Positions 23,737 to 32,689 of a stretch of DNA of 54,805 nt are shown piece by piece. The DNA comes from a virus. The first letter of the stretch is position 1. The number at the start of each line of letters is the position of its first letter. The stretch is taken from positions 1 through 54,805 of the IMG/VR virus record IMGVR_UViG_3300029826_000003. One strand, given 5' to 3'. The position numbers and the translations under genes are program-made. The notes beneath the pieces were generated by a model. That model ran no database searches. It was not told the origin of the DNA and was given only the letters and a program-made list of their open reading frames with translations.

Positions 23737-24551
23737 CGTTTCCGATGCCGCAATTGCCGATATGGGGAACTGACAAGTCGTTCTATGGCGATATCGTTTC
23801 GCTCGGTCTTGGACCTACACTGAAGCTCTGCCTCGACGCCGGATGCAGCCGAAGTTACATCGGATCAGGACAGAATTTCGCCAATCTTGTTCCAAGCGGC
23901 GGTGCCAATTTCACGAGAGGATCCGGAGGCGGGACAGGGCCTGACGATCCGACATTCCATGGCACACCGAATGCGGAAACATCGAACGAATATTTTTCGG
24001 TCAACGGATCGCAGTTTTTCACGATAAGCGGGTCGAATCCGTCGTGGATCAACGCATTGCACAAGAACAATGCGACGGCGACATACGTGATGTGGATGCA
24101 GATGGGTTACAACGACCTGTCGAATCCGCACAACTTCATGGGCGACGCAAATCTTGCATTCGCGAATGTCGGGATTACGCACTACATCATCGGCAACGGC
24201 CTACGGTTCACGATGTCGCATGGATCGAGTCCGGTGCAAATTCTCGCAACGGTTACCACCGTTCCGTTCGGATCATGGTTCATGTACTCCTGTTCCCATG
24301 ACGAGGCAGGCGGTGCAGGTGCGAGCTTCCTCCAGATCAATGACGGGGCACCGGTGACGTTCGATGGGGCCTATACGAGCCCTAGTTCATCGTCGGCGAC
24401 TTACCGGTTTCAGATACTTGCGGGAGGAAACGACGGAACGCCGACCGTCAGTGGATCACAAGTAGCACGTGTTGCGATATGGAACAGCGCGCTTTCGCAG
24501 ACCGACATTGCGGCGGTATTCAACAAGACGCGCGGGATTTACGGTGTTTAA
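23733..24551 (+). CDS. LamG/concanavalin-like virion protein
   Basis: 272 residues, TTG start overlapping the previous stop. The C-terminal ~200 residues follow a jelly-roll (LamG-like) pattern, ending RVAIWNSALSQTDIAAVFNK, the typical closing of such domains. Probably a sugar-binding tail or capsid appendage. Confidence 0.75.
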   Translation: MTFPMPQLPIWGTDKSFYGDIVSLGLGPTLKLCLDAGCSRSYIGSGQNFANLVPSGGANFTRGSGGGTGPDDPTFHGTPNAETSNEYFSVNGSQFFTISGSNPSWINALHKNNATATYVMWMQMGYNDLSNPHNFMGDANLAFANVGITHYIIGNGLRFTMSHGSSPVQILATVTTVPFGSWFMYSCSHDEAGGAGASFLQINDGAPVTFDGAYTSPSSSSATYRFQILAGGNDGTPTVSGSQVARVAIWNSALSQTDIAAVFNKTRGIYGV

Positions 24552-24557
24552 GGAAAG

Positions 24558-25115
24558 ATGAAATATTTCCAGCAGCTTGCAGCCGGCATGAATGTCGCTC
24601 CAATGATGAATGCGATCATGCGGAGCCCGGAATTGTGGAATGCCAATCCGATCAGGACCAGGCATCCCGGGACAGCGCATTCGGAAGTGAGCGACATCTT
24701 GCTGCGCTTCAACGACGTGTCGGAATTCGAGCGAACCGGCGATCCGACGACGATCACGGACGACAAGGAGTGCATCGCATATCCGGCATGGGAAAAGCTG
24801 CCGCAGGTCAGACCGATCATTTTCGATCTTATGCGGACCGTGGAAGCGACCAGGCTCGGTCGCGTCATCATCACGAAATTGCCTATGGGCAAGACCATCG
24901 CGCCGCATGTCGATGGCGGAGCGCCAGCAACGTACTACGAACGATACCAGATAGCGCTTCAATCTCTGCCCGGCGCATTGTTCCATATCGGCGACGAGAC
25001 CGTCAATTTCAGGACTGGCGATGTGTGGTGGATCGATAATTCGGTCGAACATAGCGTCGTCAATAATGCGGCAGACGACAGAGTGGTGATGGTCGTAGAT
25101 TTGAGGTGCATGTAA
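24558..25115 (+). CDS. Asp/Asn beta-hydroxylase-like 2-oxoglutarate dioxygenase
   Basis: 185 residues. A double-stranded beta-helix oxygenase: HVD (His117, Asp119) and His165 form the Fe(II) site; Arg in ADDRVVMVVDLR is placed to bind 2-oxoglutarate. GDETVNFRTGDVWWIDNSVE is typical of aspartyl/asparaginyl beta-hydroxylases. It sits among virion genes, with a GNAT-like gene directly after it. It could hydroxylate a virion protein or a host target; the substrate is unknown. Confidence 0.85.
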   Translation: MKYFQQLAAGMNVAPMMNAIMRSPELWNANPIRTRHPGTAHSEVSDILLRFNDVSEFERTGDPTTITDDKECIAYPAWEKLPQVRPIIFDLMRTVEATRLGRVIITKLPMGKTIAPHVDGGAPATYYERYQIALQSLPGALFHIGDETVNFRTGDVWWIDNSVEHSVVNNAADDRVVMVVDLRCM

Positions 25116-25612
25116 TGCTGACCGTCCAGATCGAAGATGTAACTCCCGCGATTATCGAGGAAATGCGACCGTTATTTCCGGAGCATTACGACGAGCTTGC
25201 AGAACACAAGATCGCTGGAATCCCGCTCGATCCGCAATACGAGATATATCTCGCGAGGGCACAGATGGGACAAACGCTTCTGGTCACGCTTCGGGAGGCC
25301 GGAAAGCTGGTCGGGTATCTCGTATCGTTCGTCGCGCCGGGACTGCACTACCGGTCGTGCCTGACCGCAACGGGCGACATCTTCTTCGTCTACCCCGACA
25401 AGCGTGGTCTTGCGGGCGGCGTCATGCTTTTCGAGGGATGGATCAAGGAATGCCAGCGGCGCGGCGTCGATCTCGCACAGATCGGGCTCAAGTCTCGCCA
25501 TGTCAAATATGCGCGTCCGCTTCTCGAGGCGATCGGCTTCGTGGAGACCGAAATCATGTTCTGGAAATTTCTGGAGAAGGCATCTCGCCCTGATATGGAG
25601 GGTAAGCCATGA
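25115..25612 (+). CDS. GNAT-like acetyltransferase
   Basis: 165 residues from ATG 25115 (TAATG overlap, GAGGTG upstream). LREAGKLVGYLVSFVAPGLH, then GDIFFVYPDKRGLAGGVML (the acyl-CoA loop in the altered form common in phages), and ARPLLEAIGFVETEIMFWK. Forms a pair with the dioxygenase before it. Substrate unknown. Confidence 0.8.
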   Translation: MLTVQIEDVTPAIIEEMRPLFPEHYDELAEHKIAGIPLDPQYEIYLARAQMGQTLLVTLREAGKLVGYLVSFVAPGLHYRSCLTATGDIFFVYPDKRGLAGGVMLFEGWIKECQRRGVDLAQIGLKSRHVKYARPLLEAIGFVETEIMFWKFLEKASRPDMEGKP

Positions 25613-26346
25613 ATGTTTTCGAGCCTGAGGATTTTTTTGAGCAACATATGATTTGCAGCGTCGCCACAGCAGTCATAGGGAGCGCCGTCGTCGGAGCGGG
25701 AGCGTCGCTTGCCGGGTCATCCATGCAGGCCAATGCCACGAAGCAGGCCTCGGCCCAACAGATGGCGATGTATCAGCAGACCCGCAAGGACCTGCTACCA
25801 TACAATCAGGCCGGTCAGTACGCGACGAACATGCTGACCGGACAGTTGGCGGATCTCACTTCTCCGATCAAGATGGATCAGGCTACGCTGGAGCAGACCC
25901 CTGGATATCAGTTCAATCTGAATCAGGGTCTGAAAAGCGTACAGAATTCGGCAGCGGCGCGAGGTCTTGGAACATCCGGGGCAGCACTCAAAGGTGCGGC
26001 GTCCTATGCCACTGGTCTCGCCGATTCTACCTATCAGCAGCAGTTCGCCAATGAACTAGCGAGCAGGCAGAATACGTACAACATGCTGACCGGAGTATCG
26101 CAGCTCGGCGAAAATGCTGCGGCCCAGACCGGAGCATATGGAACACAGACCGCACAATCGATCGGCTCCAATACGATTCAGGGAGCCAATGCCTCGGCTG
26201 CGGGCCTGATGGGCGCAGCAAACTCCTTGAGCGGCGGCCTGAATTCGTATCTCACCTATAACATGCTCATGGGTGGCGGCCTCTATGGATCCTCATCCGG
26301 GTTCTCGCCGACTACTTCCTATGGTTCATTGATCGGGGCTCTCTGA
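25609..26346 (+). CDS. DNA ejection protein (gp7-like role)
   Basis: 245 residues. Ala/Gly-rich N-terminal stretch (AVIGSAVVGAGASLAGSSMQ), then TPGYQFNLNQGLKSVQNSAA and ARGLGTSGAALKGAASYATG, the pattern of phage DNA-transfer proteins. Highly Gln/Ala-rich, no Cys after residue 16. Expected in the head and injected to build the channel through the cell envelope. Confidence 0.82.
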   Translation: MNVFEPEDFFEQHMICSVATAVIGSAVVGAGASLAGSSMQANATKQASAQQMAMYQQTRKDLLPYNQAGQYATNMLTGQLADLTSPIKMDQATLEQTPGYQFNLNQGLKSVQNSAAARGLGTSGAALKGAASYATGLADSTYQQQFANELASRQNTYNMLTGVSQLGENAAAQTGAYGTQTAQSIGSNTIQGANASAAGLMGAANSLSGGLNSYLTYNMLMGGGLYGSSSGFSPTTSYGSLIGAL

Positions 26347-27728
26347 TGCCTGACGGTACCGTCGATACTTCCATTTACAGGAACCCGCAGCAGAACAATG
26401 CGCTGCAAACGTTCGGCTCCGCTGTAGATCTTGCAAACGGACTGATCCAGAATCGCATTCTTCAGGCCAAGAAGTCTGTCGGCAATGCGATCATGGGATC
26501 CATCGATCCGGCAACAGGGCTTCCGCAGGTCAGCAAGATCATGCGCGCCAATCAGGATCCGTATGCGGCGGCCGATCTCGCCAATTTCACGATTGATCAG
26601 GCGCAGAAACAAACCAGTCTGGCGGCGGGACAACTCGACAAGTTTTATTCGGGACTTGGCCCCATGGCTACGGGGGGGCCTGTTTCCTATACGGATTTCG
26701 CCTCTTATGCCGGTGACATGCTCAAGATGGGCATGATCAATCCGACCGAGTACCAGACTCTCGTTCGCGGCGCTCCTACAGACCCACAGAGGCTCAAGTC
26801 TTATGTTCAGGGTCTCTATACCCGTGGGATTTCGCCGGAAACCCTCATGCAGCCGCAGGAAATGGGTGTTGTCCCCGCAGGCCAGCCGAATGCGGGAGCA
26901 CCTATTCGTGGAACGGCCATGCAAGGGCTTCAAAAGGCCACAGGAACGGCTCCCGTCGCACCGGTGCAAAGTGGAGGCGCTTTGCCGTCTGCCGCTCCTG
27001 CTAACGCTGTGGGGCAAACGCAGGCCGATCAGCAGCCGCAGCAGGTCGCCGATAGCGGAGGCTATATTTCCGGGCTTGCTCCGGGGCAGTCCGAGGCCAT
27101 GACTGCATCGAACGTATTTTCGGCCAAGCAAGGCAACGATCTTCAGGCGCAGGCCGATCTCGTTCCGTCGCGCAAGACCATGCTGAACGAAATGCTTGCG
27201 AGTTCCGAAAAGTTTACCGGTGGCCCGATGTCTGAACGCATTGCCTATCTCAAGAAGATGGGAAATGAACTCGGCATCACGAATATCGATCTGGAAGGCG
27301 TTGCGGCTCAGGAGCAGTTCGCAAAGCTGGCCAAGCAGATCGCCCTTGCACAGACCCAGGCCCTTGGCGCTTCGACGGATGAGAAGCTGCTTACTTCTCT
27401 CGGGGCAAACCCGAATACGAGCCTGTCAAATCTCGGCAATCGGCAGATCATTCATCTGCTTCTCGGAAATGAAGATGCGATCACCGCGAAGAACATGGCG
27501 TGGCAGCCGTACAAGGCACAGAACGGAGAGGGCAGCTATGGGCAGTTCTCGACGGAATTCAACAAGAATTTCGACCCGAGAGCGTTTCAGGCCGCTTATA
27601 TGGATCCGAAGGAGCGCGCCGATCTGGTGAGCAATCTCAAGACGCCCGCTGCCAAGGCAAAGTTCGCTAAGACGCTGAGGCTTGGGATAAGCCTTGGTCT
27701 GATCCAGATGCCGGGAGCACAGCAATGA
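26346..27728 (+). CDS. internal virion/ejection protein
   Basis: 460 residues. Begins PDGTVDTSIYRN, a motif shared with the start of the large ejection protein at 28193. Rest is helical and Gln/Ala-rich, with a low-complexity linker (residues ~190-240). By place it corresponds to the gp20-type ejection proteins of P22-like phages; no direct similarity is claimed. Confidence 0.75.
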   Translation: MPDGTVDTSIYRNPQQNNALQTFGSAVDLANGLIQNRILQAKKSVGNAIMGSIDPATGLPQVSKIMRANQDPYAAADLANFTIDQAQKQTSLAAGQLDKFYSGLGPMATGGPVSYTDFASYAGDMLKMGMINPTEYQTLVRGAPTDPQRLKSYVQGLYTRGISPETLMQPQEMGVVPAGQPNAGAPIRGTAMQGLQKATGTAPVAPVQSGGALPSAAPANAVGQTQADQQPQQVADSGGYISGLAPGQSEAMTASNVFSAKQGNDLQAQADLVPSRKTMLNEMLASSEKFTGGPMSERIAYLKKMGNELGITNIDLEGVAAQEQFAKLAKQIALAQTQALGASTDEKLLTSLGANPNTSLSNLGNRQIIHLLLGNEDAITAKNMAWQPYKAQNGEGSYGQFSTEFNKNFDPRAFQAAYMDPKERADLVSNLKTPAAKAKFAKTLRLGISLGLIQMPGAQQ

Positions 27729-28192
27729 ATTCGCTTATGGGCGGTCGCCCCATGCCCGGGCCTGACATGCAGCCCTCGCAGGAAAACATGTTGCAGCAGA
27801 CCGGAAGCGTTCCGCAACAGGAGCAGCCGAATCTTTCGGACGTTCAGGACATGATGGTCAAGCAATCTCACCTTGACGCGATGATGAGGGAACTTCTCCA
27901 GACAGAAGGTGGTCCATCGCGAAAGGACGTGGTCAATGCTGCGGTGCAAGTGATCGATTCCGGCATCATGTCTCCCGTTACCATGGCCCAGATGCTTTCC
28001 GACCTTCCCGAGGACAAGCTCGATATTCGCAAGTGGCTGACGACGCACGCCACGGCGATCGAGCAGGGAATGAATGCTGGAGCGATGTGGCTCTATGGAA
28101 AGGGACAGGATCAGTCCATGCAGGAGCCGACAGAACAGATGCAGGTAGCGCAGGAAGCAAATGCGCCAGCGAATACGCTGACGGGGCGATAA
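27725..28192 (+). CDS. small ejection-module protein
   Basis: 155 residues, ATGA overlap. Met/Gln/Pro-rich N-terminus (GGRPMPGPDMQPSQENMLQQ) and a helical core. Probably a minor internal virion protein; no family recognised. Confidence 0.65.
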   Translation: MNSLMGGRPMPGPDMQPSQENMLQQTGSVPQQEQPNLSDVQDMMVKQSHLDAMMRELLQTEGGPSRKDVVNAAVQVIDSGIMSPVTMAQMLSDLPEDKLDIRKWLTTHATAIEQGMNAGAMWLYGKGQDQSMQEPTEQMQVAQEANAPANTLTGR

Positions 28193-31063
28193 ATGGCGAC
28201 TGTAGACACCTCCATATACCAGAACACCCCGGATATCTCCGGATCGATTCTGTCGCTTGTCATGATGAACAAGCTGATGGGTCGCAATCGTGACGGGCAG
28301 CCGAATTCTAATCCGTTCGGTGTGCAGGTTGATAACAATCTCGCAACAGATGCCTCGACTGAATCGCAGCAGTCCGAACCGCCTGCCGCTGCTCCGCAGA
28401 ACGGCATCAAGATTTACCAGAAGCTTCTTCAGCGTGGCATTGCGCCGGTGCAGGCCGCTGCCCTTGCGGGAAACTGGCAACAGGAATCCGGTTTTGATCC
28501 AGGGGCATGGAATGCCAAGGAAGGTGCTGGCGGAATGGGACAATGGCGTCTTGATCGTCTTGATGCGCTCAAGAAATACGCTGCGTCCAAGGGGACGAAC
28601 TGGACCGATCCCGATACGCAGATCGATTTTGCCCTGAACGAACTCCATGGGTCTGAAAAGACGGCTGGTGCTAAGTTCTTTTCCGCAAAGGACGTCGCAT
28701 CGGCCAACGCAGCGTTGAAGAGCTATATCCGCTATGGCGATAACAGTGAAGGAACTCGCCTTGGATATGCGAAAGCATTTGCGGCGCAACCGACCGAGGT
28801 CGCTTCCAATGATGGAGGCTATGTTCCGACCCAAACCCAGGTTTCCTCGCCGTCGTCTCCCGATGTACCCGTTCCGACACCGCGCCCCGATACGATGATG
28901 ACCAACGCGACCACGACGGCGGGGCAGACCGACATGTCATCAATGTCCGATGACGATCTGCTCAATGCGTATTCGAAACCGGCGCAGGAAGGCACCCCGG
29001 CCACAACGGGAGGAGAAGCAGCTTCGCCTTCTGCCGATATGAGCGATGATAGCCTTCTCAAGGCGTTCACCGGCACTCCGGAAGAAACGAAACCACCCTC
29101 TTCCACGGCCAAGGCCATTCCGGCGAATATTGCCGCCGCATCTACCTCGGAACAAAACGCCGAAGGCGGTGTAGGGACTGCTACGGCTGTGTCTGGTGGT
29201 ATCGTTTCCGGTATTCCTGTCGTCGGTCCGCTTCTCGAGGGCGGAGCACAGAGAGCTGCCGCCGCGATCCGTTCCTATCTTTACGACACTCCGTATCAGG
29301 ATGAACTCAAGGCGGTTCAGGAATACGATACGCAGGCCCGCGCGGCTCATCCGGTCGTTGAAACAGGAGGAAAGATCGCAGGTGCAATTCTCGGTACGGC
29401 TCCGCTTGTTGCCGCGGCTCCCGGTGCATTCGGTCTTGGTGCAGGATCGCTTGCCGCACGAAGCGGAGCGGCTGCGATGTCAGGTGGCGCGCTCGGAGCT
29501 GCCGATTCCGCAATGCGGTCCAAGGGCACCATTCGATCGAGAGCAGAACAGACCATTGCCGGAGGCTTTCTGGGAGGCGTTCTAGGTGCGGCTGCTCCGG
29601 GGGCTGGACAGGCCATGGGATGGGTTGGAAACAAGCTCATTGGTCTTGTCCGCAGTCCGTCACCGACTGCATCGGCGGCGCGAAACATGATCAGCGGCGT
29701 CGAGATGGCCGGCCAGACGCCGCAGGAAATCGGTGCGCGTCTTGCGCAAAACCCTTCGCTTGCGCCGATGGACGTTTCTGATCCACTCCTCGTGCGCGGA
29801 CTTGGAATAGCCACGCAGCCGAATCAGACCGGGCGACAGATCCTTTCCGATGCGGTCAAGGCCCGTGTCGAGAGCGCCCCGCTGGCTGTACAGACTTCAT
29901 ACGATGCAGCTCTTGGCAAAGTTCCCAATGTCAAGACCTTGGTCGATGATCTCGCGAATACGGCAAAGATCAATGCGCGCCGTGGATTTTCTGAAGCGCT
30001 CGATAATGCAAAGCCGGTCGACGTTTCCAATGTCATTTCCAGGATCGACGAAATCGTGAACCCCGGCATCACGGGGAAAGTCACCAATCCAGGGTCTGCG
30101 CTTCCTCCTTCGCGTGGAGAACAAATGCTGTTGCGACTCAAGCAGCAGATTACGAATGGAAAGGAGCAATTGACCGATCCGCAGAAATTGCACCAGATCC
30201 AGACCAGGCTCAGGGTACAGGCCGATACGCTCGCCAAGAGCGCAAATGGAGAGGATCGCCTGATCGCATCCGATCTTCGCGATGTACGCCAGAGCCTCAT
30301 TGACTCGATCGACGCGGCAAGCGGCGGCAAATATCGGCCAGCACAGGCTCAGTATGCCGATGACATGAGCATTCGAAGCGCCTTCGACAAAGGTCTTTCC
30401 ATCTTCAAGAACAGGAGCGGAGAGACCGGAATCGAGGACCGTCCCGAATTCTGGCAGTCATGGTTGCAGGAGCATCAATCCCCGGAGGAGTTGCAGGCGC
30501 TCAAGCAGGGCGTTCGCGTTGCCGTGGACCAGAGCATGCAGTCGGTTCGCAATGCGGCGCTCAAGGGTGAGACGCTGCCCGAAATAGGCTTCAACAAGGA
30601 CAAGCTTGCGCTCATCGTGGGAAATGAACAAGCCGAAAAGATTGCGCAGCAAATGGCCGATTTCCGCCAGATGTCGCAATCCAATGCCCTGCTCATGTCG
30701 AACTCGAAAACGGCACTCGCTCAGGAATCGCGCAAGGCAGTCGAAATGCCGCAACCTCCCAGTTTCGGAAATCTCAGCAGAAATACGGCTGTAGGCATGG
30801 CAACTGCGCTTCCAATGAAAGCCGGTGGTGCTGGAATCAATCGTGTCATGCAGGCTTATGCAAATGCCCGCAATGCGACGATCGCACGGGCTATTTCCGA
30901 AGGTGGTGGAGGCCAGTTCAACCAGCTCATGCAGAACGTGGCTAGAGAACGCGCCTTGCGCGCTGCTGCGGCACGAGGGCTGGAAGTCGGCACAAACATG
31001 CTCGTATCGCGAGGTGTCCCGCGATACGTCTATGACAAATATATCGATCAGTCGAAGCGATAG
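28193..31063 (+). CDS. large ejection protein with phage tail lysozyme domain
   Basis: 956 residues. Residues ~75-205 are a phage lysozyme/transglycosylase-like domain: YQKLLQRGIAPVQAAALAGN, WQQESGFDPGAWN, GGMGQWRLDRLDALKKYA. A Thr/Pro/Ser-rich linker with two DDxLLxAx-type repeats follows (around 245-300), then a hydrophobic Ala/Gly-rich segment (~395-445) that could enter membranes, and a long helical C-terminal half. Likely injected protein that opens peptidoglycan during DNA entry. Its start shares TVDTSIY with the protein at 26346. Confidence 0.85.
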   Translation: MATVDTSIYQNTPDISGSILSLVMMNKLMGRNRDGQPNSNPFGVQVDNNLATDASTESQQSEPPAAAPQNGIKIYQKLLQRGIAPVQAAALAGNWQQESGFDPGAWNAKEGAGGMGQWRLDRLDALKKYAASKGTNWTDPDTQIDFALNELHGSEKTAGAKFFSAKDVASANAALKSYIRYGDNSEGTRLGYAKAFAAQPTEVASNDGGYVPTQTQVSSPSSPDVPVPTPRPDTMMTNATTTAGQTDMSSMSDDDLLNAYSKPAQEGTPATTGGEAASPSADMSDDSLLKAFTGTPEETKPPSSTAKAIPANIAAASTSEQNAEGGVGTATAVSGGIVSGIPVVGPLLEGGAQRAAAAIRSYLYDTPYQDELKAVQEYDTQARAAHPVVETGGKIAGAILGTAPLVAAAPGAFGLGAGSLAARSGAAAMSGGALGAADSAMRSKGTIRSRAEQTIAGGFLGGVLGAAAPGAGQAMGWVGNKLIGLVRSPSPTASAARNMISGVEMAGQTPQEIGARLAQNPSLAPMDVSDPLLVRGLGIATQPNQTGRQILSDAVKARVESAPLAVQTSYDAALGKVPNVKTLVDDLANTAKINARRGFSEALDNAKPVDVSNVISRIDEIVNPGITGKVTNPGSALPPSRGEQMLLRLKQQITNGKEQLTDPQKLHQIQTRLRVQADTLAKSANGEDRLIASDLRDVRQSLIDSIDAASGGKYRPAQAQYADDMSIRSAFDKGLSIFKNRSGETGIEDRPEFWQSWLQEHQSPEELQALKQGVRVAVDQSMQSVRNAALKGETLPEIGFNKDKLALIVGNEQAEKIAQQMADFRQMSQSNALLMSNSKTALAQESRKAVEMPQPPSFGNLSRNTAVGMATALPMKAGGAGINRVMQAYANARNATIARAISEGGGGQFNQLMQNVARERALRAAAARGLEVGTNMLVSRGVPRYVYDKYIDQSKR

Positions 31064-31452
31064 TAGACCTTGTCCTGCTCGGCCTGTTCCTGTTTTTCCT
31101 TCCTCTCGAAATAGAGTCCGATGGACAAAATCGAGTACATGAAGGCAAAGGAAGCGCCGACACCCCAAAGGGTGTGCCATGTCACGCCATTCTGGGTGAT
31201 TACCAGAAAAACGAGACTGCACATCGCGCCGAAGACGAACAAGACCCATCCGAACAGGCCACGGCTCATCGTCGCCAGTTCCTTGGGGAAACCGATGGCG
31301 ATGAACGCCATGACCGTTCCGAAGAATACCCCGATGGCAAAGTCAAAATCGACCCCGTACACGAGATAATTCGCGATGAGATATATCCCGACGAAGACGG
31401 CAATGCTGAATACCGTCATGAACGCGGTAACCAGAAACCTTAGAATTATCAT
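31048..31452 (-). CDS. four-helix membrane protein, opposite to late genes
   Basis: 134 residues from ATG 31452 with AGGGGAAG upstream. Four predicted membrane segments (FLVTAFMTVFSIAVFVGIYL; AIGVFFGTVMAFIAIGF; LFGWVLFVFGAMCSLVFLVI; LWGVGASFAFMYSILSIGL) and a charged tail (ERKEKQEQAEQDK). It is convergent with the ejection gene (16-bp overlap) and transcribed alone. This isolated reverse position is typical of accessory 'moron' genes such as superinfection exclusion. Function unproven. Confidence 0.8.
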   Translation of the reverse strand: MIILRFLVTAFMTVFSIAVFVGIYLIANYLVYGVDFDFAIGVFFGTVMAFIAIGFPKELATMSRGLFGWVLFVFGAMCSLVFLVITQNGVTWHTLWGVGASFAFMYSILSIGLYFERKEKQEQAEQDKVYYRFD

Positions 31453-31481
31453 CCTGCTTCCCCTCACTTGAGATTGATGAA

Positions 31482-32672
31482 ATGGCAACGATTCTTCCCG
31501 AAGGCATGTCATCGTTTTACGACAACAACGGAAATCCGCTCTCCGGTGGAACCATCGACTTCTATATTCCGAACACCACGACGCGGAAGGATACGTACAA
31601 GGATTCTGGACAAACAATCGTCAATTCCAATCCCATAGTCCTCGATTCCGCAGGCCGCGCCGTGATCTACGGAACCGGATCGTACCGCGAGGTTCTCAAG
31701 GATTCCAGCGGAAATCTGATTTTTGATGTCGTTACGTCCGAAGCCGTTGTTTCGAGCCTTTCGGCAGGTGGAACGAGCACCGGCACAGAAGACGCACAGG
31801 TTGTTTCCGCAGGCGTCTTTTCCTTTCTCGATGGGCAGACGATCGTCTTTACCGCCGGCTTTACGAATACGGGTGCAATGACGATCCAGGTGGGTAGCGC
31901 CACCCCGGTCGCTCTTCTGAAAAACAGCGCTGGCGGCCCTGTCAATCTCGCTGCTGGCGACATCGTTGCGGGCAACATCTATCTCATTGCCTATTCGCTC
32001 TCCAATGGCAATTTCCAGCTCCTCCAGTCCATCCCGCCCGTCATTACCATCGCATCGCAGGCCGAAGCAGAGGCCGGGACGAACAACACGAACATGATGA
32101 CGCCGTTGCGCACCGCGCAGGCGCTCACTTACCAGCTTCCCGCCGCGGCCGTCGCTGCTTCCCTCGTTACGACGACGGATCTCCAGAACGCACAGGCGCT
32201 CTTTCATGTACGGGAGGAACAATCGAACGGCGTATCAAGTTCTGGTGGTGGAATTTCTGTATCGACATGGTCAACGAGGGTCCTGAATACCGTTGTAACG
32301 GCCGGCATAAGCGGGGCTTCTCTGGCAAGCAACGCTATCATTCTTCCGGCCGGAACATATTACATAGACGCCACGTCGCCCGTAGGGATAACCGGGACAT
32401 CGACGATTGCTCTTTATTGCCGTCTTAGTATCTATAATACGACGGCGGCATCCACGATCATCTCCGGATCATCCTCCTATGGATTTGACAATTCTGGAAT
32501 CAGCGGTGCGGTTGCGTTCTGTCGCGGGGAATTCACGTTGGCCGCAACAAGCTCGCTTTATCTTCGGGTCTTCGTAACCAAATCAGGAAGCCCGTCGCTC
32601 AATTCTGGAAGGCCGTCCAACAGCGGTCTCAACGAAGTCTATTCCGAAGCCCTGATCTGGCAGCGCGCCTGA
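31482..32672 (+). CDS. tail fibre with P22-style head-binding N-terminus
   Basis: 396 residues. The first ~90 (FYDNNGNPLSGGTIDFYIPN, DTYKDSGQTIVNSNPIVLDS, GRAVIYGTGSYREVLKD) are the conserved adaptor domain joining fibres to the hub. The middle (ASQAEAEAGTNNTNMMTPLR) is the shaft-type motif of phage fibres. The C-terminal ~130 residues have a TNF/C1q-like beta pattern. Host recognition. Confidence 0.88.
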   Translation: MATILPEGMSSFYDNNGNPLSGGTIDFYIPNTTTRKDTYKDSGQTIVNSNPIVLDSAGRAVIYGTGSYREVLKDSSGNLIFDVVTSEAVVSSLSAGGTSTGTEDAQVVSAGVFSFLDGQTIVFTAGFTNTGAMTIQVGSATPVALLKNSAGGPVNLAAGDIVAGNIYLIAYSLSNGNFQLLQSIPPVITIASQAEAEAGTNNTNMMTPLRTAQALTYQLPAAAVAASLVTTTDLQNAQALFHVREEQSNGVSSSGGGISVSTWSTRVLNTVVTAGISGASLASNAIILPAGTYYIDATSPVGITGTSTIALYCRLSIYNTTAASTIISGSSSYGFDNSGISGAVAFCRGEFTLAATSSLYLRVFVTKSGSPSLNSGRPSNSGLNEVYSEALIWQRA

Positions 32673-32689
32673 ACACAAGGAATCATTGA

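Noticed and set aside
27596-28834. 412-codon open frame on the minus strand
   Set aside because: Antisense to two ejection genes that have coupled starts and a lysozyme domain; Arg/His/Leu-rich shadow composition.
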